From: an uncultured Clostridia bacterium
GTDB lineage: Bacteria > Bacillota > Clostridia > TANB77 > CAG-508
DNA length: 64,000 bases
Direction: 5' to 3'
NCBI GenBank assembly: GCA_948530865.1
Contig: CAOTKV010000005.1
Coordinates: 16,302 to 80,301 of the forward strand
In this document: piece after piece, positions 46,988-54,862 of the stretch
Layout of the letters: each line of letters opens with the position of its first letter
Position numbering within the stretch: position 1 is the stretch's first letter
Notes under the pieces: generated by a model
Seen by the model: only the letters and a program-made list of their open reading frames with translations
The model's database searches: none
Told to the model about the DNA's origin: nothing
Translations under genes and position numbers: made by a program

Positions 46988-47200
46988 CTATTTATCAATT
47001 TCAATTAAATTTAATCTTAATAATATTTCATTTAATTCTTTATCATTTATTATCAATGCTCTTTCTGCCAATTTAATTAGTAAACTTTGAAATATCCTTA
47101 CCGGAGAATTTAAAACTGTTCCTTTTGGATTATCTTCTACCAATAATTTTAATAATTCTGGTGTGTTTACTTTCCAATTTTTAGATAAATCTTCTTCCAT
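46988..47200 (-). CDS. hypothetical phage protein
   Basis: A 70-residue helical protein (NSPVRIFQSLLIKLAERA). No family recognised; spacing and ribosome binding site fit the cluster. Confidence 0.55.
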   Translation of the reverse strand: MEEDLSKNWKVNTPELLKLLVEDNPKGTVLNSPVRIFQSLLIKLAERALIINDKELNEILLRLNLIEIDK

Positions 47201-47203
47201 GTT

Positions 47204-47623
47204 TTATTCCTCCTCAATATGTATCTCATCAATCATAACAACTACACTAGCAACATCTGAATAATATTTTTCTACTTCTAATTTAACGACTTGTTTATCA
47301 TCTAAATAAGCAATATTATTTAAAGAATCCAAAATGCTTTTTGCAATATTATCTGTATCAGGTTTTACTGTTGGAAATACCTTATCATCTTTCATTTCTA
47401 ATCTTCTTTTTTTGCTTGTGCTTTTAGGTATTTCATAATAAGCAATAATCTTTACTTTTAATGGATTTTCTAATATAGGTTGTCCTCTGTATTTTTCCAA
47501 ATAGCAAGTTCTAACCCAATTTTCATAAGCAATAGTTTCTTTTGGAGTATAAGCAAATTTCCCATTAAATCTTGGTCTCTGTTTTGCTTGTACTTTTCCT
47601 GGTATATTAAAATTTCTTTTCAT
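47204..47623 (-). CDS. RusA-type Holliday junction resolvase
   Basis: 139 residues from ATG 47623 after GGTGG. The RusA signature KPDTDNIAKSILDSLN followed by AYLDDKQVV carries the metal-binding Asp residues. It would resolve branched replication or recombination intermediates. Confidence 0.9.
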   Translation of the reverse strand: MKRNFNIPGKVQAKQRPRFNGKFAYTPKETIAYENWVRTCYLEKYRGQPILENPLKVKIIAYYEIPKSTSKKRRLEMKDDKVFPTVKPDTDNIAKSILDSLNNIAYLDDKQVVKLEVEKYYSDVASVVVMIDEIHIEEE

Positions 47624-47759
47624 ATTTTCCACCTCTTTTGTATCTTTTTATTAAATAAATAATTATACTTATAAATATTTCTAAAACAATTACAAAAATT
47701 ACTCCAAAAGCACTTCCATATAAAAATATAAACCAAAATAGTTGTGTAAATATATTCAT
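47607..47759 (-). CDS. small membrane protein
   Basis: A 50-residue protein with one or two hydrophobic segments (about 5-42) and a basic tail; overlaps the RusA start by 17 bases. Unknown. Confidence 0.5.
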   Translation of the reverse strand: MNIFTQLFWFIFLYGSAFGVIFVIVLEIFISIIIYLIKRYKRGGKYEKKF

Positions 47760-47914
47760 TTTTTCATCTTTCCTTTCGTTTATCAGTTCGTTTCAAAAAT
47801 TGCTATGTAGTTGTTAAAAATTCCTATTAAATTTCTTTCAAATTCTATTCTATTTTTCTTTTAAATTATTTCTTAATGGTAATTATCATTTTGAAAAATA
47901 AAACCTCTTAAAAT

Positions 47915-48085
47915 CTATTTTGAATGTTTTCTATTTTTGTTATATGCATTATTTAAACTTTCTCTCCAATCTTTATATCCAGGAGTAAAATTTCTACATC
48001 TTCGCCATCCTGCAAAATTTTCATCCTCTAATTTATTACAGCCTAAACAATATTTGCATAATACTTCACTACTTATTTGTTTCAT
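47915..48085 (-). CDS. small Cys-rich phage protein
   Basis: 56 residues with CKYCLGC and a further Cys (zinc-ribbon-like). It overlaps the stop of the replication gene. The gap from 47760 to 47914 shows no clear feature. Confidence 0.6.
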   Translation of the reverse strand: MKQISSEVLCKYCLGCNKLEDENFAGWRRCRNFTPGYKDWRESLNNAYNKNRKHSK

Positions 48086-48882
48086 TTTTTAAATCCTTTC
48101 TTAAACAAACAATATAATAATTCATAAATTCTTCTAGATTTTCCTCATCATTTATCGGACAATATTTATTTGCTTGTAGATAATTAAATGTTAATTTCTC
48201 ATCAGTTAAATCATTCATATAGATTTTATAAGAACTTAAATATAATTGAGTAACTGCATAATATTTTATTTGTAATTCAAATTTTATCTTTTCAGGTAAA
48301 TATGTATCATTTTCAATAATCAATCCCAATCTTTTAAGTATTGTTTGAATTGCTATTTTATCCACATCTGATAACCCTTCAAAGTTTTTTCTCCTATTAT
48401 TTATATATAAATATAAATAATTTAATTTAGTTTTATTTAATTTATTATTTTTTTCATTATTACTTTTATTTTCCTTATTATCTTTATTATATTGTTGTTG
48501 ATTGTTTGTTAATTGATTGTTATTTGATTGTTTCTTGCTTGTTGATTTGTTTGTTGATTTTTCTTCCTTTGATTGATAAAACCCATAATTTACAATAGTT
48601 ATAACGGAGTATTTGTTTGTTGATTTGATTGTTATTTCTCCGAGTTTTCCTCAATTTATTTAATACCGTTCTAACCTGTTGTACTGATAAATTAGTTTCA
48701 TCTGCAAGATGTTCAATAGATATTACTCGTTGTCCTCTATCAATATTTATTCCATGCCATTTTTGTTTGGTCCAATTCGCAGTATATATTAAATGAGTAA
48801 AAACTCTATATACATTTACATCGCTATACCATTCCCAATTTAATATCTTTCTGTGCATATTTATATATCCTTCTGTGAACAT
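48069..48882 (-). CDS. phage replication protein, +1 frameshift at CGG codon 81
   Basis: Starts at ATG 48882: MFTEGYINMHRKI, WEWYSD and a winged-helix HLADETNLSVQQVRTVL are typical of phage replisome-organiser/DnaD-related proteins. Codon 81 is CGG (48640-48642). Frame 0 then gives a low-complexity tail unlike the family. Reading GGA in +1 gives GEITIKSTNKYSVITIVNYG, the expected wing, then an Asn/Gln-rich linker and a C-terminal DnaD-like helical part ending at 48069. Total 270 residues with no stop in the joined frame. Confidence 0.87.
48639..48642 (-). other. +1 frameshift site ACT-CGG-A in replication gene
   Basis: P-site ACT, in-frame CGG, next base A; +1 begins GGA GAA ATA. Here frame 0 stays open for 39 more codons, so two protein forms could exist (120 or 270 residues). 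Confidence 0.8.
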
Positions 48883-48902
48883 CTTGCTTTTCTCCCTTCT
48901 TT

Positions 48903-49775
48903 TTATTTATTAAAAAAGAAATTTGTATCATCTTCCGTTCCTTCAATATTAGTGTCATCATTTTCAACATTTGTATGTTCTTCATTTTCTACTGAAATTA
49001 CTTCCGTTTCTACTTCACTATTATCAACATAATCATAAGTTCCATTGTCATTTACAACTGCCATATCTGATTCAAGAGCCTTTTGCATTGTTAAATCAAT
49101 ACTCATAATACCCCATTTAGAAATCAATTGTCTTAACATTGTTTTATATGCCATTCCGTCAAAATCTTTTTCCCAAAATGTATATCCTTTTTTTGCTCTA
49201 TATCCCATTGAATACTTTAATGCATGAGCCTCCATTTTCTCTTTTGACCAATATAATGTTTTTCTAAATCCATTTAGATATTCAAACATTGCATAATATC
49301 CAATAGTTTCTTCTTTTTCTCTATCTTCTTCATTTTCAATAAGTTCTACTTCTATTTCTTCATTTAATGGATCATATTTTTTTAGTTCTCCCTTTTTAAT
49401 TGCTAAAACATTTAACTTTTTATATTGACCGCTCCTAATTGCTAATTGAATATAACCTTTATAACCAATTTGAAATTGTGCTACCTTACAACCTCTTTTG
49501 CTATCATTAAAAGGGACCATATAAAATTGTCCTAATTGTGGGCTTGGACTTAAATTAAGTGCTTGTCCTACTAATGCAGCAGAAACTATTGATGCATTAT
49601 CACATTCTGCTAATTGTGGATTTGCAGAAACTGCTGATATAATTGCAGTAACAAACTGTTGCCCTTTCTCTCCTCCTACCATTTCATTTACCTTTTTTTT
49701 CATTGCATCTGTTGCTAAAAATGCACTAAATGTCTGTTTTTGATTTTTTGCTACTAAACTATTTTGAACTGCCAT
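48903..49775 (-). CDS. recT: RecT single-strand annealing recombinase
   Basis: A 290-residue RecT-family protein: LAECDNASIVSAALVGQAL, LGQFYMVPF, FQIGYKGYIQLAIRSG and KTMLRQLISKWG are family features. It works with the YqaJ-type exonuclease encoded upstream (51615-52238). Confidence 0.93.
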   Translation of the reverse strand: MAVQNSLVAKNQKQTFSAFLATDAMKKKVNEMVGGEKGQQFVTAIISAVSANPQLAECDNASIVSAALVGQALNLSPSPQLGQFYMVPFNDSKRGCKVAQFQIGYKGYIQLAIRSGQYKKLNVLAIKKGELKKYDPLNEEIEVELIENEEDREKEETIGYYAMFEYLNGFRKTLYWSKEKMEAHALKYSMGYRAKKGYTFWEKDFDGMAYKTMLRQLISKWGIMSIDLTMQKALESDMAVVNDNGTYDYVDNSEVETEVISVENEEHTNVENDDTNIEGTEDDTNFFFNK

Positions 49776-49777
49776 AT

Positions 49778-50125
49778 TTATTTACCTACCTTTCCAAATA
49801 AACTTTGTTGTTCATTTACATTTTTTACTACTATGTTGTTTTCATCATCTATTTCAACAGAGTAATTAAATCCTACTGAACTTTTATAAGATCCTTTTTC
49901 TTCTTTTATTTTTTCTGATAACTGATATTCATACATTGGTTGTAAATATTCTTCAATTTCATCGTTGAATTCCCTATCTTTTTTACTTACACCAATATTT
50001 ATTTTTAATGTAATTTCAGCCTCTTTTCCTGTAAGAATTGCATTTTTAGTTAATATATCAATTGTTTTTTCTAACCTTTCCTTTATAGGTTTTAATAATT
50101 CATTATCTAAATTTAATTTTTCCAT
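49778..50125 (-). CDS. hypothetical phage recombination-module protein
   Basis: A 115-residue protein between recT and the following small gene. Helical N terminus and beta-rich C terminus. No family recognised. Confidence 0.6.
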   Translation of the reverse strand: MEKLNLDNELLKPIKERLEKTIDILTKNAILTGKEAEITLKINIGVSKKDREFNDEIEEYLQPMYEYQLSEKIKEEKGSYKSSVGFNYSVEIDDENNIVVKNVNEQQSLFGKVGK

Positions 50126-50129
50126 CTTA

Positions 50130-50429
50130 CTAATCCTCCATTATTTTATTTAATAATTTTTCAATATCTTTTGCTTTTTCTTCATTGTCAACTTTTATTA
50201 CTTTAACTTTGCTTTTTTTATTTTTTTTGCTTTCTTCTAATGCATATAATATAGACATTTCTAATATTTCTCTATTAAATCCATCCTCTAACATGCTTTG
50301 TATCAATGCTCCAATTGATGCTGCCAATCCTTCTTGTGTTCCTTCTACTTTTATCATTTCTTCATCTTGTTTTCTTTCATCAAATTTAATATGAATTTCT
50401 GCATAATCTTTATTTTTAAATAATCCCAT
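50130..50429 (-). CDS. hypothetical phage protein
   Basis: A 99-residue acidic/basic helical protein with AGGAGG upstream. No family recognised. Confidence 0.6.
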   Translation of the reverse strand: MGLFKNKDYAEIHIKFDERKQDEEMIKVEGTQEGLAASIGALIQSMLEDGFNREILEMSILYALEESKKNKKSKVKVIKVDNEEKAKDIEKLLNKIMED

Positions 50430-50432
50430 TTT

Positions 50433-51248
50433 TTATATCCTCCTAAAATCTATTTTATTTTCTATTAAGAAATCTCTTAATTTTTCAAATTGTTCTCTTG
50501 TTGCTAAAACCCTAAAATCAATTTGTAATAATTTTTCACTATTTGTTATATTTTGTTCATTTTCTGTTATATTTTGTTGACTTTTTGTTACATTTTGTGT
50601 ATTTTTTAATGATTCTAATTTTTTCCTACTTTCAACAATTCTCTGATATTCTTGTAATGAATTTCCCAATACAGAAGGCTCATTTATATTTTTGAAATAG
50701 AAAATTTTTATTTGTGGTAATAATGATTCATCCTCTATTGTGTTTTCAATTATTTTTAAATCATCAGTTGTTTTATTTATTAAATGTTTTATTTCTTCCT
50801 CTATTTTCTTCATTGTATATGTTTTATTTATCCATCTAGGATTGAATATATTGTCAAAATCAATTAACTCCTTAAAGTCTCCTATATATGTATTAAATAT
50901 GTTTCTTATTTCTTCTTTCTTTTCGTTTTGCTCTTTTTCCTCAAAACTTTTTACTTGTTTATCTATTGTTTTTGATGCATCATCTACTATCGCCATCAAT
51001 TCCTTACATTTATTTTCAAAATCAACATAAGGCTTTAATAATTCATTTTTTATTCTTTTCTTTTCATTGTTTATAGCATCTGATACTTTATTTAATGTCG
51101 CTCTATCTTGTTTTGCTAATGATATTGTTTCAGGGGTATAAACAACACTCTTATATTCAGCAGTTTTTTCAGTAACCCATTTCTTTATATCTTCATAATT
51201 AAATCTTACTGGTGCTAATTCTTTTATTTCTTCTACTTTTAATTCCAT
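50433..51248 (-). CDS. DUF1351-like phage protein
   Basis: A 271-residue coiled-coil protein. A DRATLNKVSDAINNEKKRIK segment and the RecT-neighbour position match DUF1351 proteins. Contains an Asn/Gln-rich repeat near 215-235 (NITENEQNIT). Role unknown, perhaps recombination. Confidence 0.75.
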   Translation of the reverse strand: MELKVEEIKELAPVRFNYEDIKKWVTEKTAEYKSVVYTPETISLAKQDRATLNKVSDAINNEKKRIKNELLKPYVDFENKCKELMAIVDDASKTIDKQVKSFEEKEQNEKKEEIRNIFNTYIGDFKELIDFDNIFNPRWINKTYTMKKIEEEIKHLINKTTDDLKIIENTIEDESLLPQIKIFYFKNINEPSVLGNSLQEYQRIVESRKKLESLKNTQNVTKSQQNITENEQNITNSEKLLQIDFRVLATREQFEKLRDFLIENKIDFRRI

Positions 51249-51598
51249 TATTCTTTCTCTCCTTCACTAAAAAATTTTTCTTTATCTAATCTTGTCTCTA
51301 TTACTTTCATAAAGTCTTTAATTTTTTCAATTTCTTTTTTCTCAATATTTATTCTAGTAACCATTGCAATTGATTTTCCATATCTTGTAGGAACTTCAAC
51401 TATGTCTCCAACTTCTAGATCATCAATAGCAGAATAATAACTGTATTCCCTTCCTGAAAATGTTTTCTTTTCAAATCTATCTTCGTATTTGACTCCAACA
51501 ATTTTAAATTCTGTTGGATTACTCTGTGCAACACATTCAGAATCTACTTGATTACTAAATGCCATTTTTTCTTTTTCAATGAATTCATTTTTATCCAT
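51248..51598 (-). CDS. hypothetical phage protein
   Basis: 116 residues from ATG 51598 (AGGAGG upstream). The upstream longer frame would lie inside the exonuclease gene. Beta-rich centre (VGDIVEVPTRYGKSIAMV). Confidence 0.6.
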   Translation of the reverse strand: MDKNEFIEKEKMAFSNQVDSECVAQSNPTEFKIVGVKYEDRFEKKTFSGREYSYYSAIDDLEVGDIVEVPTRYGKSIAMVTRINIEKKEIEKIKDFMKVIETRLDKEKFFSEGEKE

Positions 51599-51614
51599 TA
51601 TCTTTCCTCCTAAT

Positions 51615-52238
51615 TTATAAATTTGGTAATATAAGTGGAGGCATTTTATCATCCTCGACATATTTCCAAAATTCAATTTCTTTTTTTTCTAAATATCTAA
51701 TATCTTCTTCAACATCCTTTTTTTCAATTGTATAAGTTTTAGTTGCCTGGTAATTTTCATCATAATTTAATTCTGCAAATAACTTTACAAATGAAAAACC
51801 TGTAACATTCAAATAATGTAATATTTGACAATAATAATTTGGTGGAATGCTATCTTTCCATTTTTCTTTTTGCATTGACCTTAATATTTCTGATGTTTTA
51901 ATTTCCAAAATCCCTTTTTCTCCTGTTTCTTTATTGACTAATATTCCATCTAAACTAGCAAAGAGAAAAGGATATACAGGATGTTTTATTATTGTGTTTT
52001 CTTCATGTAACACTTCAAATTCAGGATGCTTAATTTTAAAACTTTCTCTTAAAACTGGTTCCATATTAGTTCCATATTTCACATAAGGTTTATTGGAAAT
52101 ATCTTCTGCCTCTCTCCTTCCTGTTTTTTCTTCCCAAAGTTTGATATTATCCTTATATGGATTTTCTCCTACAATTGCAGATGCATCTGAACCACCTATT
52201 CCTTTTTTTCTTTCGTTCAACCATTCTTCCCTAGTCAA
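51615..52238 (-). CDS. YqaJ-type phage exonuclease
   Basis: A 207-residue lambda-exonuclease/YqaJ recombinase: GIGGSDASAIVGENPY at the N terminus, then E-x-K-type ILEIKTSE. It degrades one DNA strand to give substrate to RecT. Confidence 0.92.
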   Translation of the reverse strand: MTREEWLNERKKGIGGSDASAIVGENPYKDNIKLWEEKTGRREAEDISNKPYVKYGTNMEPVLRESFKIKHPEFEVLHEENTIIKHPVYPFLFASLDGILVNKETGEKGILEIKTSEILRSMQKEKWKDSIPPNYYCQILHYLNVTGFSFVKLFAELNYDENYQATKTYTIEKKDVEEDIRYLEKKEIEFWKYVEDDKMPPLILPNL

Positions 52239-52322
52239 AATTCAATCCCTCCTATTGAACTTCAAATGATTTTGTGTTAAAATGCAAATGAAGTGAATTT
52301 ATATAAATTTTCTTTTATAGAA

Positions 52323-52649
52323 CTATTTATTACTTTGGTCGGTATTGGTAGTTCTATTTTTTATGTTAGGAACATTAAGTGTTAATTGTGCAAAATAATT
52401 TTTCTTGTTTTCTGCATATTCTTTTATTTGTCTAACTTTTTGTTCAGGTTGTCCATAATCATTTCTTGTTGCTATCTCTGTAATTTTTCTAAACCCTAAA
52501 AACACATCTGCTATTAAATCAGATAATTCATTATTTTTATGTTGATATTGTTCTTTTAATTGCTGAAACATCATTTCCTTAACTTCTAATTGATTTCTTA
52601 AACTTTCATTTTCAATTTTTAGTTTTTCAATTTCATCCTTATTAAACAT
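52323..52649 (-). CDS. coiled-coil phage protein
   Basis: A 108-residue protein with a strong N-terminal coiled coil (about 4-42). No family recognised. Confidence 0.6.
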   Translation of the reverse strand: MFNKDEIEKLKIENESLRNQLEVKEMMFQQLKEQYQHKNNELSDLIADVFLGFRKITEIATRNDYGQPEQKVRQIKEYAENKKNYFAQLTLNVPNIKNRTTNTDQSNK

Positions 52650-52743
52650 TTTCTTTCCCTCCTTTCAAAATTGATAATTTATACTTCATTCTAGCAAGAG
52701 TTAACATGTGCCATACTAATGATTTACCTAATCTTTCTTCCAT
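52642..52743 (-). CDS. 33-residue phage peptide
   Basis: A short ORF overlapping both neighbours, with AGGAAA upstream of ATG 52743. Weakly supported. Confidence 0.35.
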   Translation of the reverse strand: MEERLGKSLVWHMLTLARMKYKLSILKGGKENV

Positions 52744-52951
52744 ATCTTATTTTCCTTTCCATTTTCATTTCTTCAATTTCCATTTTAATAATTAGTATTA
52801 TCAATGTTGGAATTGAAATATAAACTACTGTCATTATCATATCCATTGTTATTATTGTAGATAGCCATTCAGCAATAATAGAACCTATAATTGGTAGCCA
52901 AATAATTGATGTTCCTAAAATAAATTCTAAAATGTTTCTCATAATCTTCAT
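52724..52951 (-). CDS. small membrane phage protein
   Basis: 75 residues with two hydrophobic segments (about 6-25 and 35-56) and a basic tail. Unknown; early region. Confidence 0.6.
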   Translation of the reverse strand: MKIMRNILEFILGTSIIWLPIIGSIIAEWLSTIITMDMIMTVVYISIPTLIILIIKMEIEEMKMERKIRYGRKIR

Positions 52952-52953
52952 TT

Positions 52954-53148
52954 TTAATCTCCCTCCTTATTTCTTTTTCTTTTGTACCATTCTCTTATTG
53001 CACTTCCTAAAGCAACTTTTTCTTTTCCGTAATTTTCACTTGGAAAATCTTTTGAATTGAATATTGCTTGTGCTGTTGGTAAACTACAAGACCTTAATTC
53101 AGCAAATTCTGTTGGACTATAAAAAACATCATCTTTTAACTCTTTCAT
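52954..53148 (-). CDS. excisionase-like HTH protein
   Basis: 64 residues from ATG 53148 after GGAGGGAG. FYSPTEFAELRSCSLPTAQ resembles HTH_17/Xis-type DNA-binding domains. Position next to cro and a repeat shared with the integrase region supports an excisionase or regulator. Confidence 0.65.
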   Translation of the reverse strand: MKELKDDVFYSPTEFAELRSCSLPTAQAIFNSKDFPSENYGKEKVALGSAIREWYKRKRNKEGD

Positions 53149-53170
53149 ATTCTCCCTCCTTTGAATAATT

Positions 53171-53187
53171 TGTGTAGTGTACGGCAA
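53171..53187 (+). repeat. 17-base repeat, copy 1 (xis side)
   Basis: TGTGTAGTGTACGGCAA; its exact reverse complement is at 54735-54751 before the integrase. It lies just upstream of the excisionase-like gene. Possible shared operator or recombinase arm site. Confidence 0.6.
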
Positions 53188-53218
53188 TACATTTTACTTT
53201 TTTCATAATTCCTCCTTT

Positions 53219-53234
53219 GGTTGTTTTTTTAACC
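53219..53234. promoter_or_regulatory. operator-like site O3
   Basis: GGTT-G-T7-AACC, near-identical to the two sites in the cI-cro gap. It lies just past the cro stop codon. Confidence 0.5.
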
Positions 53235-53240
53235 AATTTG

Positions 53241-53453
53241 CTAAAAAATAATATAGTCATTGATATTTAGACCATTCCTTTTACAATAATCAATAATTCC
53301 TCTACATGCCTTTGGACTTGTAGGCTCTTTTGTTCCCTTCATTATTTGATTAAAGTAATGAGCATCCATTGTCAATTCTTCGGCAAACCAAGACTGATTA
53401 TTTCTAAATTTTTCTTGTATCAACTGCTTTACTGCCACTATGTTAATTCTCAT
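53241..53453 (-). CDS. Cro-like repressor
   Basis: 70 residues from ATG 53453 (AGGAGG upstream), an XRE-type HTH protein (SWFAEELTMDAHYFNQIMKG). Divergent from cI. It has a perfect consensus promoter. Confidence 0.82.
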   Translation of the reverse strand: MRINIVAVKQLIQEKFRNNQSWFAEELTMDAHYFNQIMKGTKEPTSPKACRGIIDYCKRNGLNINDYIIF

Positions 53454-53477
53454 ACTATATACCTCCTTTAACTTTTT

Positions 53478-53587
53478 GGTTATTTTTTTAACCAAACCCA
53501 TTATATAGTTTTACTTTTTAATTGTCAATACTTTTTTGGTTATTTTTTTAACTTTTTATTGATTTTTTTTAAAACCTGTTATATACT
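53478..53587. promoter_or_regulatory. cI-cro control region: two promoters and two operators
   Basis: Cro promoter on minus: -35 TTGACA (53523-53528) and -10 TATAAT (53500-53505), spacing 17. cI promoter on plus: -35 TTGATT (53559-53564) and -10 TATACT (53582-53587), spacing 17. Palindromic operators GGTTA-n6-TAACC at 53478-53493 and a one-base variant at 53538-53553. O1 lies just after the cro -10 and O2 between the two promoters. Confidence 0.75.
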
Positions 53588-53605
53588 AGTTTTGGAGGTA
53601 TTGTC

Positions 53606-54256
53606 ATGTTTGATAAAAATAGATTTTCTGAAATACTAAAAAATATTTATAATACTTACGATAACCAAAGACTATTTGCAGAGGCAACAGGAGTTAATAG
53701 AGGTTATTTATCAAGATATATAAATAAAAAAATAGACAGTCCCCCATCTCCTAAAATATTAAAAGGAATTGCTGATGCATCAAAAGGAATAACTACTTAT
53801 GAAGAATTGATGAAAATATGTGGTCATGTTACAGAAAAAACATTTGGAAACAATTCTATGGTAAATAATAATATATCTGTTATTACAATATTTGAATTTT
53901 TAAATGGAAAATTACAACCATACAATGATTTATGGATAGATAAAAGTATATTAGAACCATCTCATCAATATTTTGCATTTAAAACTAATGATGATTCAAT
54001 GTTGCCACTATTAGGAAAAGGAGATATTGCTATAATAGAAAAATCTAATTCTTACCAAAATGGTAATACTTGTTTGATTTCTATTGATAACGATATTTTA
54101 ATTCGTAAAATTGTAGATTTTAAAGATTATATTGAATTGTATACTGCTATTCCATATAGTCAACCAACTAAAATAACAAATGAAGAAAAAACAAAAAATA
54201 AATTTAAAGTTTTAGGAAAGGTTATTAGAGTTGAAAATTCTAGTGCTTTTAAATAG
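53606..54256 (+). CDS. CI-type phage repressor with S24 peptidase domain
   Basis: A 216-residue protein: an N-terminal HTH (LFAEATGVNRGYLSRYINKK) and a C-terminal LexA-like domain with the Ser in NDDSMLPLL (S131) and Lys in LIRKIV (K168). Probably maintains lysogeny and self-cleaves in the SOS response. Confidence 0.9.
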   Translation: MFDKNRFSEILKNIYNTYDNQRLFAEATGVNRGYLSRYINKKIDSPPSPKILKGIADASKGITTYEELMKICGHVTEKTFGNNSMVNNNISVITIFEFLNGKLQPYNDLWIDKSILEPSHQYFAFKTNDDSMLPLLGKGDIAIIEKSNSYQNGNTCLISIDNDILIRKIVDFKDYIELYTAIPYSQPTKITNEEKTKNKFKVLGKVIRVENSSAFK

Positions 54257-54266
54257 GAGGTTATTG

Positions 54267-54707
54267 ATGAAATTTGGTTTTAGAACTCCAAGTATAAAGA
54301 AATCAATTAAAGCACGAACAACAGGAAAAATTAAAAGAAGTATAAAAAAATCAGTTAATCCTGTATATGAAAAAAAAGGAATTGGATATATAAAAAATCC
54401 TGAAAAAGCATTAAAAAATAGTTTATATCATAAAACAACTATTGATATTACAAAAACTTTAAAATCTAATGCTAGTAAAAATGATCATACTACTAATAAT
54501 TCAATATTAGAAAAAATGAATAATCAACAACATAAAATAGAACAAAAAAATCAATCATCCAAAATAAAAGAAGATATAAAACTTTCTCCTAAAACAGAAA
54601 AAATTATTGCTATCTTTGCATATATCATATCTACTATTATTATTGGTTATATTCTTATTTTGGTTATTTCCTTTGTAATTGGAATTATAAAAGGATTTAT
54701 TGTTTAA
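54267..54707 (+). CDS. membrane-anchored lysogenic protein
   Basis: 146 residues from ATG 54267 (AGGAGG upstream), a highly basic N-terminal half and one C-terminal transmembrane segment (about 112-144). Cotranscribed with cI, so expressed in the lysogen; superinfection immunity is a possibility only. Family not recognised. Confidence 0.6.
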   Translation: MKFGFRTPSIKKSIKARTTGKIKRSIKKSVNPVYEKKGIGYIKNPEKALKNSLYHKTTIDITKTLKSNASKNDHTTNNSILEKMNNQQHKIEQKNQSSKIKEDIKLSPKTEKIIAIFAYIISTIIIGYILILVISFVIGIIKGFIV

Positions 54708-54714
54708 ATAAAAA

Positions 54715-54757
54715 GGATAATGTGTTTAGTATATTTGCCGTACACTACACATTATCC
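54715..54757 (+). repeat. stem-loop with 17-base repeat copy 2
   Basis: An 11-bp stem (54715-54725 with 54747-54757). Its 3' side includes 54735-54751, the reverse complement of 53171-53187. No T run follows. It lies between the cI operon and integrase. Confidence 0.6.
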
Positions 54758-54862
54758 AAAGCGAAACCACTATTGAAAGTGATTACTGTATTATAATATC
54801 AAATAATACTTTCATTTTCAATAGAAATGGTAAAAAAATTTTATTGAAATGGAGGTTTTTTT

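Noticed and set aside
48480..48560. Repeated TTGATTG/TTGTT units as iterons or a CRISPR-like array
   Set aside because: They are the Asn/Gln/Lys-rich linker codons of the joined replication protein, with no regular spacing.
21735..48642. Explaining the four CGG frame breaks as a systematic sequencing error at AACGGA
   Set aside because: Intact AAC-GGA in frame occurs in the integrase, pyrC and dnaE without any extra base, so the motif alone does not cause an error. Chance indels remain possible and need raw reads.
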